Made by a program: the position numbers and the translations under genes. The notes below the pieces were generated by a model. The model saw only the letters and a program-made list of their open reading frames with translations, ran no database searches and was not told where the DNA came from. Shown here piece after piece: positions 9,248 to 19,813 of a DNA stretch of 64,000 bases; the first letter of the stretch is position 1; each line of letters begins with the position of its first letter. Source of the stretch: Pasteuria penetrans (GTDB lineage Bacteria > Bacillota > Bacilli > Thermoactinomycetales > Thermoactinomycetaceae); NCBI RefSeq assembly GCF_900538055.1, contig NZ_UZAC03000001.1, forward strand, positions 1,116,001-1,180,000, read 5' to 3'.

Positions 9248-9613
9248 CTAGGTTTGGATCTCACCACGGCCATGGTACTTTACGGACGAACCATCTGGAT
9301 TTTTCTTCTCTACCTCACCCTCACAACCGGCGACCCAGAGAGTAACTGCTGCTCCTACAAGAAGTAAGGGAACCAATCGCTTGGAACGCTTATGTGTTTT
9401 TTCTCCCGGATTCTCTTCAGACATACCGGTAAAGGGCCGTTCAGAACCTGACAAGACGTCTTCCAGATGATTTTCCCTTGTCATAGATCCTATATCCATA
9501 GTTTCTCCCGCGGCAGACACCTGCCCAACATTTGCTGTAAACGAACCCATCATAACAGAAAAACATGCAAAAGTGATGATAGTCTTTCTAATACGGGTAC
9601 CTTTGCTAAACAT
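9248..9613 (-). CDS. Small secreted or membrane-anchored protein, putative peptide precursor
   Basis: A 121-residue protein of unknown family. The ATG at 9613 is chosen because GGGTGG lies 9 bases upstream; the longer frame starts with an unsupported codon. Residues 1-35 form a signal peptide (basic RIRK, hydrophobic core, cleavage region QVSAA). A charged middle region ends in the basic cluster HKRSKR, directly followed by a hydrophobic stretch (LVPLLLVGAAVTLWVAG), one Cys and a polar tail. The basic cluster before a hydrophobic C-terminal part resembles GRRSKR before the Cys-rich domain of the 46-kb gene, a possible processing site. It is upstream of two CPBP protease genes. Precursor status is inference; a plain membrane-anchored envelope protein is equally possible. 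Confidence 0.62.
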   Translation of the reverse strand: MFSKGTRIRKTIITFACFSVMMGSFTANVGQVSAAGETMDIGSMTRENHLEDVLSGSERPFTGMSEENPGEKTHKRSKRLVPLLLVGAAVTLWVAGCEGEVEKKNPDGSSVKYHGRGEIQT

Positions 9614-9928
9614 TAAACTCAACCACCCTTTACACACTAGGATCTGGACATCCTACCAAGGGACAGGGGACTCGAGTCAAAAATCTAGTCGGTATCAGTC
9701 AAGATCAAATCTCACCTTGCCCCGAGGAAAGAATAAACCATACATAAAATTTTAACTTATTAGACAAATTAAAGTCAATCCCCCTCGCAAATCGCAAAAC
9801 AAGTAGCTGGTTGACCCACACGGACTTTTGGCTTCCTTCGATGGATCTCCAGACCTTTACGCATATGAATACGGAAGTTCCCATGGATTTGCATCCCAAT
9901 TCTTCTACACAGAATCCACAGAACGTTA
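9614..9928. other. Intergenic region without a recognisable gene
   Basis: Contains the upstream region of the secreted protein gene. Only short frames without ribosome binding sites are present. Confidence 0.5.
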
Positions 9929-9959
9929 AAACCTGTCCACCAAGGACAGGTTTTTTATT
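9929..9959 (+). terminator. Strong, possibly bidirectional intrinsic terminator
   Basis: AAAACCTGTCC (9929-9939), a five-base loop, then GGACAGGTTTT and a further T run. It is perfectly paired. On the minus strand it also gives four T after the stem, so it may end transcripts of the collagen-like gene, whose stop is 260 bases away at 10219. Confidence 0.75.
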
Positions 9960-10218
9960 TTATTTACATTATTCATATCACTATTCCCTTTGGTATGAAC
10001 ACACCTCCTCGTTCCCGCTCGGTGCCCACACACTACTATGTAGGATGGGGGGGAAGAGAAACCCTACTATTGTAGTTCTACAAATTTTCTCTACCATAGT
10101 AATTATTGAATAATTATAATAAAATATTATTGATAAAAACATAATTTAAAATAAAATTATTATACATTAAGATCATTGATTTTCCCATTCCCTAATCACA
10201 ACCCCAAAAGAGAGATCC

Positions 10219-11062
<844 letters not shown>

Positions 11063-11282
11063 TGATAGTAGGGGTACTATACACAGGAGGGGGCATATCC
11101 AGGCCTCAAAAACAGGAAACCCGAATCAATAAATGAAATATACTAGGATAAAAATTAAACCATCTAACCCATCGTATCCATATCCCGCTACCCATACCAT
11201 CACGAAACTGTGTTCTCAACTGTACCCTATGCAGGGATGTTCCATCAGGAGACCGGTTTATTACTTGTGCCCATCCAAAGAA

Positions 11283-11313
11283 CAAAAAAAAACATGGGTG
11301 GAAACCACCCATG
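11283..11313 (-). terminator. Intrinsic terminator of the ribosomal superoperon
   Basis: On the minus strand CATGGGTGG, a TTT loop and CCACCCATG (11293-11313) are followed by ten T. It is 28 bases after the rpsI stop and is the only strong terminator found downstream of rplC in the cluster. Confidence 0.92.
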
Positions 11314-11340
11314 GTAAAAATTATATAAAAAGATGCATCG

Positions 11341-11742
11341 TTACCGCTTGGAAAACTGAGGTGCACGCCGTGCTGCCTTCAATCCATACTTTTTCCGTTC
11401 CTTCATCCTTGGGTCTCTTGTCAGGTAGCCTGACTTCTTTAAAACTGGACGAAGATCACCCTCTGCCTGCAGAAGTGCCCGCGACACACCATGGCGAATG
11501 GCACCAGCCTGCCCCGTGAATCCACCGCCCTTCACATTGACAAGGATATCAAATACTCCTTCCCGGTTTGCCAAAACGAGCGGCTGTCTCACAATCGCAC
11601 GCAAAATGGGCAAACCAAAATATTCCTCCATAGGACGACCATTGACAATCATCTTTCCACTTCCAGGACGGAGATGAACCCGTGCTACAGACTCCTTACG
11701 ACGTCCTGTTCCATACAATTGTCGTGATGATGACCCTATCAT
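11341..11742 (-). CDS. rpsI: 30S ribosomal protein S9
   Basis: A 133-residue small-subunit protein. The C-terminal tail ([17 protein letters not shown]) is the S9 extension that reaches the P-site tRNA anticodon loop and ends in the conserved S-K-R. The N-terminal [13 protein letters not shown] signature is intact. The start overlaps the rplM stop by four bases, indicating translational coupling. It is the last gene before the terminator. Confidence 0.97.
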   Translation of the reverse strand: MIGSSSRQLYGTGRRKESVARVHLRPGSGKMIVNGRPMEEYFGLPILRAIVRQPLVLANREGVFDILVNVKGGGFTGQAGAIRHGVSRALLQAEGDLRPVLKKSGYLTRDPRMKERKKYGLKAARRAPQFSKR

Positions 11743-12197
11743 CCAGTTACCTCACCTCCGTGTACTGACCAATCCTTTGGCTGCTGAGCCTCATGAGGAT
11801 GTCGAGAACCCGCATATACCTTCATTTTTTTGAATTGATTCCGACCCAATGTTGTTTTGGGCAACATCCCTCGGACGGCGATCTCAACCATACGCTCGGG
11901 ACGACTCATCCGTAATTTCCCAGCCGCTATCGACTTCAGGCCCCCAGGATAACCAGAATGTCGATGGTATATCTTCTTCACCCATTTGTCACCCGTCAAC
12001 TGTACCTTATCGGCATTGACAACAATGACAAAATCACCACCGTCCACGTGGGGTGTAAATGTGGGCTTGTGCTTCCCCCGCAAAACGGCAGCAATCTCAG
12101 AAGCGGCTCGTCCTAAACGCCTTCCCGCCAGATCCATAACATACCAGCTACGTTCCGTCTTTCCCCACTGGTCTACATACGTTTTCTGAGTCTGCAT
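11739..12197 (-). CDS. rplM: 50S ribosomal protein L13
   Basis: A 152-residue early-assembly protein of the large subunit. The ATG at 12197 is chosen for the GGGAGG 8 bases upstream; the open frame continues 5' into the truA sequence, but those residues are not L13. Family motifs are [25 protein letters not shown] and the MLPKTTLGR loop. The gap to truA is 80 bases. Confidence 0.97.
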   Translation of the reverse strand: MQTQKTYVDQWGKTERSWYVMDLAGRRLGRAASEIAAVLRGKHKPTFTPHVDGGDFVIVVNADKVQLTGDKWVKKIYHRHSGYPGGLKSIAAGKLRMSRPERMVEIAVRGMLPKTTLGRNQFKKMKVYAGSRHPHEAQQPKDWSVHGGEVTG

Positions 12198-12277
12198 AAA
12201 TGAAACCTCCCTTCCAAGCAAATACCCACAGAACAGGTCAACACCCCCGGGCAAACTTGCCCTTGCAGCAAGCACCA

Positions 12278-13030
12278 TTACAAGGAAAACCAGGGTCGGT
12301 AACCCACCTTCATCAGACAGAGACCCCGCGCCGGTAGCGTGGGACCCGCCCCACAACGTTCCCTCTGTCGTAGGATGGATGTTATGTCCTCCGGAGCTAT
12401 TCGACCAAGCCCCACATAGTAAAGCGTACCAACGAGGATGCGAACCATTCGATGCAAAAATCCATTCCCTACAACATCTACCTGCCAAATGGGGGGCTGA
12501 TAACGCACACGACATGCATAAATTACCCGTATCCGACTAGAACCGGATGAAGAGGATGCGCAAAAGGCAGTAAAATCGTGCTCACCCTTCATATGGAGAG
12601 CTGCCACCCGCATAGCCATCTCATCAACCGAAAGGGGTAGACAGGCAGCAAAACGATACACTTGTGGCAGAGGATAGGTTTGCATCGTCACAAGATAGCG
12701 ATACCACTTCCACCGCGCATCAAAACGGGAATGAAAATGGTTCGGAACTTGACAACTACCACGCACCACCACATCGGGGGGCAACGACCTCCGCAGGATC
12801 ATTGCATAGTGGGAAGGCGGAATGGGGGAACCCGTCATAAAATGACAGATCTGGCCCCGCGCATGAACCCCCGCATCCGTTCGCCCCGAGGATTGCAATG
12901 AAACCGTGTGCTGTACTAGCCCTTCTAAAGTCCCCTGTAGAACCCCCTGAACGGTCCGTTGCGCAGGCTGTACCTGAAAACCGGCAAAATCTGTTCCATC
13001 ATAGGCAGTCCACAAACGGATACAACGCAT
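12278..13030 (-). CDS. truA: tRNA pseudouridine synthase A
   Basis: About 250 residues. It isomerises uridines 38-40 of the tRNA anticodon arm to pseudouridine. The catalytic Asp lies in SSGRTDAGVHARGQ near residue 52. The N-terminal YDGTDFAGFQ and the late NGFLHRMVRI motif are also typical. The ATG at 13030 gives the family N-terminus; a TTG 12 bases upstream is possible. In Bacillus the energy-coupling transporter genes ecfA1, ecfA2 and ecfT lie between rplQ and truA; here only 21 bases separate them. Confidence 0.96.
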   Translation of the reverse strand: MRCIRLWTAYDGTDFAGFQVQPAQRTVQGVLQGTLEGLVQHTVSLQSSGRTDAGVHARGQICHFMTGSPIPPSHYAMILRRSLPPDVVVRGSCQVPNHFHSRFDARWKWYRYLVTMQTYPLPQVYRFAACLPLSVDEMAMRVAALHMKGEHDFTAFCASSSSGSSRIRVIYACRVRYQPPIWQVDVVGNGFLHRMVRILVGTLYYVGLGRIAPEDITSILRQRERCGAGPTLPARGLCLMKVGYRPWFSL

Positions 13031-13051
13031 CCCCACTACCAAGGGGATACC

Positions 13052-13462
13052 CTATACCAGCTCGAGATAGGCCAACATGGCACCATCACCACGGCGCGGC
13101 CTAATCCGGGTCACACGGGAATAACCACCCTTGCGATCCTCATATTGTGGCCCCACCTCATCGAACAAGATCCTCACAGCATCCACGTGGCGCTCATGGG
13201 TCTGCCATTGTTGCTTGGGTACCCTGCTACCTTCCTTAAATTCCGTAATCGAACGCCTCTTATAAACAAAAGCAGCTGCCCGGCGCCTAGCATGCAAATC
13301 ACCACGTTTGGCAAGGGAAATCATTTTCTCGACAATCGGTTGAACCGCCCGCGCCTTTGCCTCTGTCGTTTTGATCCTACGATGCAAAATCACATCCGTC
13401 ACGAGATCACGCAACATTGCCTTACGGGGACCGGTGGAACGTTTAAAACGGGAGTGACCCAT
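13052..13462 (-). CDS. rplQ: 50S ribosomal protein L17
   Basis: A 136-residue protein near the peptide exit tunnel of the large subunit, somewhat longer than the usual 120. The N-terminal signature RFKRSTGPRKAMLRDLVT and the central TTEAKARAVQPIVEKMI are intact. The extra length lies in the middle (KEGSRVPKQQWQTHERHVD) and in an Arg-rich segment before the C-terminus. It follows rpoA after 38 bases, the standard alpha-operon order. Confidence 0.96.
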   Translation of the reverse strand: MGHSRFKRSTGPRKAMLRDLVTDVILHRRIKTTEAKARAVQPIVEKMISLAKRGDLHARRRAAAFVYKRRSITEFKEGSRVPKQQWQTHERHVDAVRILFDEVGPQYEDRKGGYSRVTRIRPRRGDGAMLAYLELV

Positions 13463-13500
13463 ATACCTACCCCCTCTCTCCCTTTCCTAGAAAATCCCCC

Positions 13501-14463
13501 TCAATCCGGCCGCAAACCATGCCCTAACTCAATCAATCGTTCCTCAATCTCACCCAGGGACTTGCTACCCATATTACGAACACGCATCATATCGGCCCGA
13601 GTCTTTTGTGTCAACTCCAACACCGTATTGATCCCTGCCCGTTTCAAACAATTATACGAACGAACCGATAAGTCTAACTCTTCAATCGTCATCTCTAGAA
13701 CCTTGCCAGCCTCATCTTCTTCCTTCTCTACCATGATTTCCGTACGCTGCGCGTTCTCCGTCAGACCCACAAATAACATAAGGTGCTCATTGAGTATCTT
13801 AGCCCCGAGACTCACCGCCTCATCTGGGGATAAACTACCGTCCGACCACACCTCCAGGGTCAGTTTGTCATAGTTCGTCACCTGGCCCACACGCGTATTC
13901 TCGACATGATAATTGACACGTTCCACCGGTGTATAAATGGCATCGATAGGAATGACCCCAATGGGCTTCCCTTCCCGCTTGTTACGGTCCGCTGCCATAT
14001 ATCCACGACCCCGATTGGCCGTCATACGGATATTCAACTCAGCATCCTCCGACAACGTTGCCAGAACAAGAGAGGGGTTGAGAACTTCCACATCATCATC
14101 GGACGAGATATCATCCGCTGTCACCATGCCAGGACCCGATTTATCGATAACCAGGGTGACTTCATTTTCGCTATGGATCTTAAGCACTAAACGCTTGATT
14201 TGCAGGATAATTTGCGCCGTATCCTCTACCACACCGGGTATGGTGGAAAACTCGTGCAACACACCATCGATTTGCACAGAATGGACAGCCGCACCGGGAA
14301 GAGAGGACATAAGGATCCGGCGTAATGAGTTCCCCAAGGTGGTTCCATAACCCCTCTCCAGGGGCTCAATCACGAACTTACCGTACCGGTGATCCTCACT
14401 CAGATCGACAGCCTCAATCTTAGGTTTCTCAATCTCAATCATCCGACTTGCCATACGCCCCAC
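13501..14463 (-). CDS. rpoA: DNA-directed RNA polymerase alpha subunit
   Basis: About 313-320 residues. The N-terminal domain ([20 protein letters not shown]) dimerises and seeds polymerase assembly. A short acidic linker leads to the C-terminal domain ([16 protein letters not shown]) that binds UP elements and activators. The GTG at 14463 lies just after GGGGAGG and the ATG at 14454 is in frame, while the family N-terminus [10 protein letters not shown] begins at 14442, so the true start is uncertain by seven codons. The 228-base gap from rpsK is the largest inside the spc-alpha part of the cluster and could hold a promoter, although none is clear. Confidence 0.97.
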   Translation of the reverse strand: MGRMASRMIEIEKPKIEAVDLSEDHRYGKFVIEPLERGYGTTLGNSLRRILMSSLPGAAVHSVQIDGVLHEFSTIPGVVEDTAQIILQIKRLVLKIHSENEVTLVIDKSGPGMVTADDISSDDDVEVLNPSLVLATLSEDAELNIRMTANRGRGYMAADRNKREGKPIGVIPIDAIYTPVERVNYHVENTRVGQVTNYDKLTLEVWSDGSLSPDEAVSLGAKILNEHLMLFVGLTENAQRTEIMVEKEEDEAGKVLEMTIEELDLSVRSYNCLKRAGINTVLELTQKTRADMMRVRNMGSKSLGEIEERLIELGHGLRPD

Positions 14464-14691
14464 GTAACCTCCCCGCCTCCAACTACATCCCGATGCCCAT
14501 GAAACGAGCGATCGGGCAGGGATCTTGAAGGAATGACAATCCTAAGGTTAGACCCCCAACCCGTGGACGCACCCATCAAGCTACCTACACAGCACGCCCC
14601 CAGTTGTGAACCCACGCGAAGGTCTCCGATCAACCCGCCCCACACTTGGAACGTGGGACCCTCTCATCCAAAACCCCACACACATCCCCCT

Positions 14692-15093
14692 TTAGACACG
14701 GCGACGCTTGGGTGGACGACAACCATTGTGTGGAATCGGTGTCATGTCCTTGATCAGCACAACCTCTAAACCAGCTGCCTGTAAAGAACGAATGGCCGCC
14801 TCGCGACCTGCACCCGGACCCTTCACCATGACCTCTACCGAACGCATCCCGTGCTCCATAGCCGTTTTGGCCGCACGGTCGGCTGCCATCTGAGCAGCAA
14901 AGGGCGTACTCTTGCGAGATCCCTTGAAACCCATCACCCCTGCACTAGCCCAAGCAATAGAATTCCCCTGTGGGTCTGTTACGGTGATGATGGTATTGTT
15001 GAATGTGGAGTGGATGTGCACAACCCCCGATTCAATATGTTTCTTGATGACACGCCGTCCCCCACGTCCGCCAACGCGACGTTTTACTACCAT
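14692..15093 (-). CDS. rpsK: 30S ribosomal protein S11
   Basis: A 133-residue platform protein contacting the E-site and mRNA path. The [14 protein letters not shown] signature, the [19 protein letters not shown] helix region and the C-terminal [18 protein letters not shown] tail are all present. The gap to rpsM is 42 bases. Confidence 0.97.
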   Translation of the reverse strand: MVVKRRVGGRGGRRVIKKHIESGVVHIHSTFNNTIITVTDPQGNSIAWASAGVMGFKGSRKSTPFAAQMAADRAAKTAMEHGMRSVEVMVKGPGAGREAAIRSLQAAGLEVVLIKDMTPIPHNGCRPPKRRRV

Positions 15094-15135
15094 ATTCCCT
15101 CACCCCCTCACGCTGTTTCTCCCCAATACCTATCA

Positions 15136-15504
15136 CTACTTTTTCTTGTTAGCCACGGTACGCCGCGGCCCTTTCCTCGTTCGTGCATTCGTCTTAGTAC
15201 TCTGTCCCCGCACGGGTAAACCACGGCGATGACGTACCCCGCGATAACAGCCAATCTCCACTAGACGCTTGATCTGCAGGGCTGTATCGCGGCGCAGATC
15301 CCCCTCTACGATACAATTCTTCGTGATGTAGGCACGTAACTTGGCAATGTCATCCTCAGAGAGATCACGAACACGGGTATTCGGATCTACACCTGTAACA
15401 CTAATGACACGCTGAGCTACGGACCGACCTATACCAAAAATATAGGTCAGGGCGATCCCCACCCGTTTATCACGAGGTAGGTCGATACCCTCGATCCTTG
15501 CCAT
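15136..15504 (-). CDS. rpsM: 30S ribosomal protein S13
   Basis: A 122-residue head protein forming bridges to L5 and touching P-site tRNA. Its N-terminus ([21 protein letters not shown]), helix-hairpin-helix region, [14 protein letters not shown] motif and lysine-rich tail (NKKK) match the family at its normal length. Confidence 0.97.
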   Translation of the reverse strand: MARIEGIDLPRDKRVGIALTYIFGIGRSVAQRVISVTGVDPNTRVRDLSEDDIAKLRAYITKNCIVEGDLRRDTALQIKRLVEIGCYRGVRHRRGLPVRGQSTKTNARTRKGPRRTVANKKK

Positions 15505-15549
15505 CCATTTCCCCCCTCTCCATAGAAGCCTACATGAAATCAGTACACC

Positions 15550-15663
15550 CTAACCCTGCCTCTGTTTGTGTTTAGGATCCACGCAAATTACACGTGTCAC
15601 ATTTTTGCGGCGAATGGTTTTACACTTCTCGCAAATTTTCTTGACAGAAGGACGAACCTTCAT
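15550..15663 (-). CDS. rpmJ: 50S ribosomal protein L36
   Basis: A 37-residue zinc-ribbon protein starting [15 protein letters not shown]. The zinc ligands are C-x2-C, a later Cys and a His (CVDPKH), i.e. the zinc-containing form. It sits between infA and rpsM, as in other Bacillales. Confidence 0.96.
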   Translation of the reverse strand: MKVRPSVKKICEKCKTIRRKNVTRVICVDPKHKQRQG

Positions 15664-15701
15664 AGTTGCTCCCTAACCCCCCCAGCGTACCCTTCGTACG
15701 C

Positions 15702-15920
15702 CTATTTATAGCGATACGTAATCCGCCCCCGTTCAAGATCGTATGGGGAGAGCTGCACGGTAACACGATCGCCCGGCAAAATCCGAATGTAATTCATGCG
15801 AATCTTGCCTGATATATCCGCCGTAATGAGGTGCCCATTGCGCAACTCCACCTCAAATTTGGCATCGCGGAGGGATGTCTTCACAACCCCCTCCACTTCA
15901 ATCACGTCCTTTTTGGACAC
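15702..15920 (-). CDS. infA: Translation initiation factor IF-1
   Basis: A 72-residue OB-fold protein binding the ribosomal A site during initiation. It is full length, ending in the usual [10 protein letters not shown]. It is the downstream member of a 300-bp tandem duplication. The sequence just before its start is a leftover copy of the map 3' end, and a truncated second infA lies upstream at 15980-16219. Because it alone keeps the C-terminal strand, it is the copy expected to work. Confidence 0.95.
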   Translation of the reverse strand: MSKKDVIEVEGVVKTSLRDAKFEVELRNGHLITADISGKIRMNYIRILPGDRVTVQLSPYDLERGRITYRYK

Positions 15921-16328
15921 ACTCAGGCCCCCTCTGTGTCAAAATCTCGCTTCCCTCGGTTGTAATAGCTACCGTGTGCTCAAAATGGGCACGCCATTCG
16001 CCGTCCACCGTCGCCACAGTCCAACCATCGTTTAAGATCGTATGGGGAGAGCTGCACGGTAACATGATCGCCCGGCAAAACCCGAATGCAATTCATGCGA
16101 ATCTTGTCTGATATAGCCACCGTAATGATGTGCCCATTGCGCAATTCCACTTCACATTTGGCATCGCGGGGGAATGTCTTCACAACCCCCTCCACTTCAA
16201 CCACGTCCTTCTTGGACACACCCAGGCCCCCTCTGTGTCAAAATCTCGCTTCCCTCGGTTGTAATAGCTACCGTGTGCTCAAAATGGGCACACCACTCAC
16301 CATCCACCGTCGACACAGTCCAACCATC
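15730..16328. repeat. 300-bp tandem duplication of map 3' end plus infA 5' part
   Basis: Two units with an offset of 299 bases, about 15730-16029 and 16029-16328. Each holds the end of map (the codons around [16 protein letters not shown]) and the first 60 or so codons of infA. The junction cuts infA copy 2 after SPYDLKR. The units differ at scattered positions, so the event is not very recent. Confidence 0.9.
15980..16219 (-). pseudogene. infA: Truncated second copy of infA
   Basis: A 79-codon frame whose first 63 or so residues match IF-1 and whose last 15 or so ([15 protein letters not shown]) come from out-of-frame map sequence after the duplication junction. The last IF-1 strand (RITYRYK) is missing. 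Substitutions relative to the intact copy (Phe to Cys, Gly to Asp, Tyr to Cys, Arg to His) hit conserved fold positions. It overlaps the map stop by 23 bases, which is probably the ancestral infA start context. It is likely a decaying duplicate. Confidence 0.85.
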
Positions 16329-16973
16329 CGCATGGGTATAAACATATCGACTACCTAGGTTGACCATAGGCTCAATCGCAATCACCATACCTGGCCGCAA
16401 CAATGGACCCTCACCAGGCGAACCCACGTTCGGAACGTTCGGACTCTCGTGTAACGATCTACCAATACCATGGCCGGCATACTCCAAAACCACCGCCATG
16501 TTCGCATCTTCTACCACACCCTGGACCGCCACACCAATATCCCCCACGTGATTACCCGGAACTGCCACCGCAAGTCCTGCCATCAACGATTGTTCCGTAA
16601 CGTCGAGCAAACGTTGCGCTACGGGATCGATCTTGCCTACCGGATAGGTCCAGGCGGAATCACCATGGAAACCTCGATAACAGGCACCTATGTCTATCGT
16701 CAGTAGATCACCTTCCTGGAGAACACGCCTACCGGGTATACCATGTACCAACTCATCGTTGACACAAATGCACGTGCTAGCTGGGAAACCATTATAACCC
16801 TTGAAGGAAGGTACCGCACCCACGGATCGTATATATTCCTCCGCTATGGAATCCAATTGGCCGGTGGTACTACCAGGTCGGATGTGGGACACCACATGGG
16901 CATGTGTGGCCGCAACGATAGCCCCAGCCTGACGCATCAGATCCAGATCTTCGGCCGATTTGAGAATGATCAT
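16197..16973 (-). CDS. map: Methionine aminopeptidase, type I
   Basis: 258 residues. It removes the initiator Met from nascent proteins. The metal ligands are visible in order: Asp in TIDIGA, Asp in FHGDSAWT, His in [10 protein letters not shown], Glu in AIEPM and Glu in HFEHT. The start overlaps the adk stop by four bases. The last 130 or so bases are duplicated downstream with infA. Confidence 0.97.
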   Translation of the reverse strand: MIILKSAEDLDLMRQAGAIVAATHAHVVSHIRPGSTTGQLDSIAEEYIRSVGAVPSFKGYNGFPASTCICVNDELVHGIPGRRVLQEGDLLTIDIGACYRGFHGDSAWTYPVGKIDPVAQRLLDVTEQSLMAGLAVAVPGNHVGDIGVAVQGVVEDANMAVVLEYAGHGIGRSLHESPNVPNVGSPGEGPLLRPGMVIAIEPMVNLGSRYVYTHADGWTVSTVDGEWCAHFEHTVAITTEGSEILTQRGPGCVQEGRG

Positions 16974-17620
16974 GAGGCTCTCGACCGCACGGCACTCAAA
17001 ACGGCTGCTGTCACAGCCTCAATGGGACGATGCCCATCTACCTCACACAACAGCCCCCGCTCATCATAGTAAGCAAGCAACAAATCCATTTCAGCCTTAT
17101 TGATACGCAAACGCTCCAAAACCGTCTCTTCTCGATCGTCCTGTCTCTGATAAAGGGGTCCCCCACAACTACATGCGTCCGGATGGGGAGGAGGAGCCAG
17201 TTCTGAATGATACGAAGCACCACAACGACGACAGAGAAAGCGCCCCGCTAGTCGGCCCAACAAAACATCACGTGACACTTTCAGGAAAACAACCGCTTCC
17301 ACATGACGCCCTCGCTCACGCAAAACCCGATCCAACTCGTGAGCCTGCGCCACCGTACGAGGAAAACCGTCTAACACACAACCCTGTGCACAATCATGAT
17401 CATCCAAACGTTCCTCCACCAAAGCCACCGTAACCCGATCGGGAACCAACCAGCCTCGTTCCATGTAGGCCCTTGCCTCATTTCCTAACGGCGTCTCCGC
17501 CCGCGATGCCTGCCGGAAGAGATCGCCTGTCGCAACATGCGTTGTATGCAAAACAGCTGCCATGCGGGAAGCCTGCGTACCCTTTCCCGCACCCGGTAAA
17601 CCCAACAAAACAATATCCAA
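16970..17620 (-). CDS. adk: Adenylate kinase
   Basis: A 216-residue enzyme for ATP + AMP = 2 ADP. The P-loop is [10 protein letters not shown] at about residues 7-16; LDGFPRT and the LID region follow. The LID carries a four-Cys zinc site (CRRCGASYH and CSCG), typical of Gram-positive enzymes. The TTG at 17620 is chosen because AGGAGG lies 9 bases upstream and the product then starts [10 protein letters not shown] as in relatives; the open frame extends 17 codons further 5'. The 135-base gap to secY contains nothing recognisable. Confidence 0.96.
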   Translation of the reverse strand: MDIVLLGLPGAGKGTQASRMAAVLHTTHVATGDLFRQASRAETPLGNEARAYMERGWLVPDRVTVALVEERLDDHDCAQGCVLDGFPRTVAQAHELDRVLRERGRHVEAVVFLKVSRDVLLGRLAGRFLCRRCGASYHSELAPPPHPDACSCGGPLYQRQDDREETVLERLRINKAEMDLLLAYYDERGLLCEVDGHRPIEAVTAAVLSAVRSRAS

Positions 17621-17755
17621 ACCGTCACCCCTCCTGTAACCATCCCCCCTTCGCAACCAATACGTACCCACAAATATCGCATAGTCTCGGTACTATGCAT
17701 ATGCACGGCGGGAGGTGCACACACGCCTACCCTATTACCGGTAGACGCACTTTGA

Positions 17756-19063
17756 TCATAAAAAACCCCTGTAATTACGGCGAACCAACTGATTCTGTAC
17801 GGTCTTCATTACCTCTAACGCCACCCCTACAACAATCAACAGCGACGTACCGCTCAATCCCACTCCGGGAGGCAAACCCAACGCAAACGCAGAGATAGAT
17901 GGCAAAATGAAAATCGCAGACAGGAAGAGCGCCCCTGACATCGTCAAACGAGTCAAAATCCTCGAAACGTATTGCTCCGTTGCCTTCCCAGGCCTCACAC
18001 CCGGGATGAAACCACCATTTTTCTTCATCTGCTCAGCCAGTTGAGGTGGATTCAACGTCATATAGGCATAGAAAAAGGTAAACAAGGTAATCAATAGAAC
18101 GCTGATCAGCATACCAAAACCTAGATCATGCGGGTTGGTCATACGAAGAACGGAACTCCAGAAGGGACTCCGCTCACCACCCAGCACCTTGACAATCGTC
18201 TGGGGGATAAAAAATAGCGCCACCGCCAAGATAACAGGAACAACACCTGCTGTATTGACCTTCAATGGAATATGAGTGGAACGACCACCATACATCCTAC
18301 GCCCTACCACCCGCTTGGTATACTGCACGGGAATACGGCGTACCCCTTCCTGGATATAGATGACCGAAACTACGACCAACAGCAGAATGAGTGCGATCAG
18401 ACCAGCCTTGAGACCCCCAACCAACACCGCTTCCCTCTGTTCTTCGCTGAAGAAGGCATCCTTCATTTGACTCACAAGCCCGGGCAAACTAGCAACGATT
18501 CCCGCAAAAATAAGGATGGAAATTCCATTGCTGATCCCGTGTTCTGAAATTTGTTCCCCTATCCACATCAGAAAGATTGTTCCTACCACTAGGGTAACCA
18601 TGACCAACAAATAGGGCCAGAACCCTGTCTCCTTAAGGAGGCTGGCCCCCCCCGCAGACATCCTCAGCGCACTCAGGGCCGTGTAACCTTGAATCACGGC
18701 AAAACCTGCGGTAAGGTAGCGGGTTACCTTATTCATCTTACGACGCCCTGACTCCCCCTCCTTCATCCAGCGTGTGAACGCAGGGACAACATCCATAGAT
18801 AACATCTGTACCACGATCGACGCCGTTATGTAAGGCGCAACCGTCAATGTAAAGACAGAACTCCTCCCCAGCGCCCCACCGGAAAAGGCATTGAGGAAAT
18901 CAAAAATCCCCCCGCTATTCACCTGTTTAGCCACCGTGGCGAGATCTAGATAGGGCACCGGAATATGGGCCCCAATCCGAAAAACGACAATCATGAGCAG
19001 TGTAAACAAAATGCGATCCCGTAGGTCGCGGATCCTATAAATATTGCGTAAACTATCAATCAT
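17756..19063 (-). CDS. secY: Preprotein translocase subunit SecY
   Basis: A 435-residue channel subunit of the Sec translocon with ten membrane spans. The N-terminal [15 protein letters not shown], the plug-region Gly/Ser stretch after IPVPYLD, and the cytosolic loop with GIRPGK-type sequence ([15 protein letters not shown]) are conserved. The start overlaps the rplO stop by four bases. It would export the signal-peptide proteins encoded elsewhere in the window. Confidence 0.97.
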   Translation of the reverse strand: MIDSLRNIYRIRDLRDRILFTLLMIVVFRIGAHIPVPYLDLATVAKQVNSGGIFDFLNAFSGGALGRSSVFTLTVAPYITASIVVQMLSMDVVPAFTRWMKEGESGRRKMNKVTRYLTAGFAVIQGYTALSALRMSAGGASLLKETGFWPYLLVMVTLVVGTIFLMWIGEQISEHGISNGISILIFAGIVASLPGLVSQMKDAFFSEEQREAVLVGGLKAGLIALILLLVVVSVIYIQEGVRRIPVQYTKRVVGRRMYGGRSTHIPLKVNTAGVVPVILAVALFFIPQTIVKVLGGERSPFWSSVLRMTNPHDLGFGMLISVLLITLFTFFYAYMTLNPPQLAEQMKKNGGFIPGVRPGKATEQYVSRILTRLTMSGALFLSAIFILPSISAFALGLPPGVGLSGTSLLIVVGVALEVMKTVQNQLVRRNYRGFL

Positions 19064-19530
19064 TCGCCCTTATCAGCGGTCAAATCCACCGCAACTCCAC
19101 CTGCAGCCTCAATTTTCCTTCTAGCAGCCCCGGAAAAGTAATGAGCCTGAACCTTCACCATCTTGGTCAATTCACCATCCCCCAGGACCCGCAACCCCGC
19201 TCTATGCAACTTGCGCACAATCCTACGCTCGTGCAACAGCTGCGGCGTAATTTCCTGAACACCTTCCTCCGCCAGGGACTGCAAACTACTCACATTGACT
19301 ATAGCATACTCTGTTCGAAAAGGATTGGTAAACCCACGCTTGGGCAACCGCCGATACAAGGGGTTTTGTCCACCCTCAAAACCGGGCCGTACCCCACCCC
19401 CGGAACGAGAATTCTGCCCCTTCATCCCGCGTCCAGCAAATTTTCCTTGCCCCGCTGCCTTACCGCGTCCCACCCTCTTGGGCTTTCGACGGGCGCCGGG
19501 CGCCGGTTGAAGCTCATGCAGCCTTACCAT
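19060..19530 (-). CDS. rplO: 50S ribosomal protein L15
   Basis: 156 residues, slightly longer than the usual 146. It has the N-terminal Arg/Gly-rich tail ([20 protein letters not shown]) that threads into 23S rRNA, then [17 protein letters not shown] and the C-terminal globular domain ending around [19 protein letters not shown]-like sequence. GGGGAGG lies upstream of the ATG. Confidence 0.97.
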   Translation of the reverse strand: MVRLHELQPAPGARRKPKRVGRGKAAGQGKFAGRGMKGQNSRSGGGVRPGFEGGQNPLYRRLPKRGFTNPFRTEYAIVNVSSLQSLAEEGVQEITPQLLHERRIVRKLHRAGLRVLGDGELTKMVKVQAHYFSGAARRKIEAAGGVAVDLTADKGE

Positions 19531-19570
19531 GATTGACTACACCTCCCCCTCTGAACCTACAAACCAACCC

Positions 19571-19777
19571 TCATCCTCCATCGGACAAGGGATCTACATG
19601 AACCAGATGCCCTACCTTAGCCACCATACCACGTACAGAAGCATCGTCGGGACGCACCACAGTACTACCCATTTTCCGGAGCCCAAGGGCTGCCAGCACA
19701 CGGCGCTGACGCTCTGGCCGCCCAATCATGCTACGACGCAGCGTAATGCGCAATTTTCCCCTGTTCTCATCAGCCAA
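19571..19777 (-). CDS. rpmD: 50S ribosomal protein L30
   Basis: A small 23S-binding protein with the KLRITLRRSMIGRPERQR signature and the C-terminal RGMVAKVGHLV strand. The frame is open back to a GTG at 19801. The TTG at 19777 is preferred because AGGGGG lies 9 bases upstream and the product (68 residues) is nearer the usual 60. The exact start is uncertain. Confidence 0.92.
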   Translation of the reverse strand: MADENRGKLRITLRRSMIGRPERQRRVLAALGLRKMGSTVVRPDDASVRGMVAKVGHLVHVDPLSDGG

Positions 19778-19813
19778 CTTCACCAACCCCCTGACTTCCA
19801 CCCTTGATACCTA

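Noticed and set aside
12959-13873. Plus-strand frame of about 300 codons across rplQ and rpoA
   Set aside because: Antisense shadow of two conserved genes; no start context and no recognisable protein.
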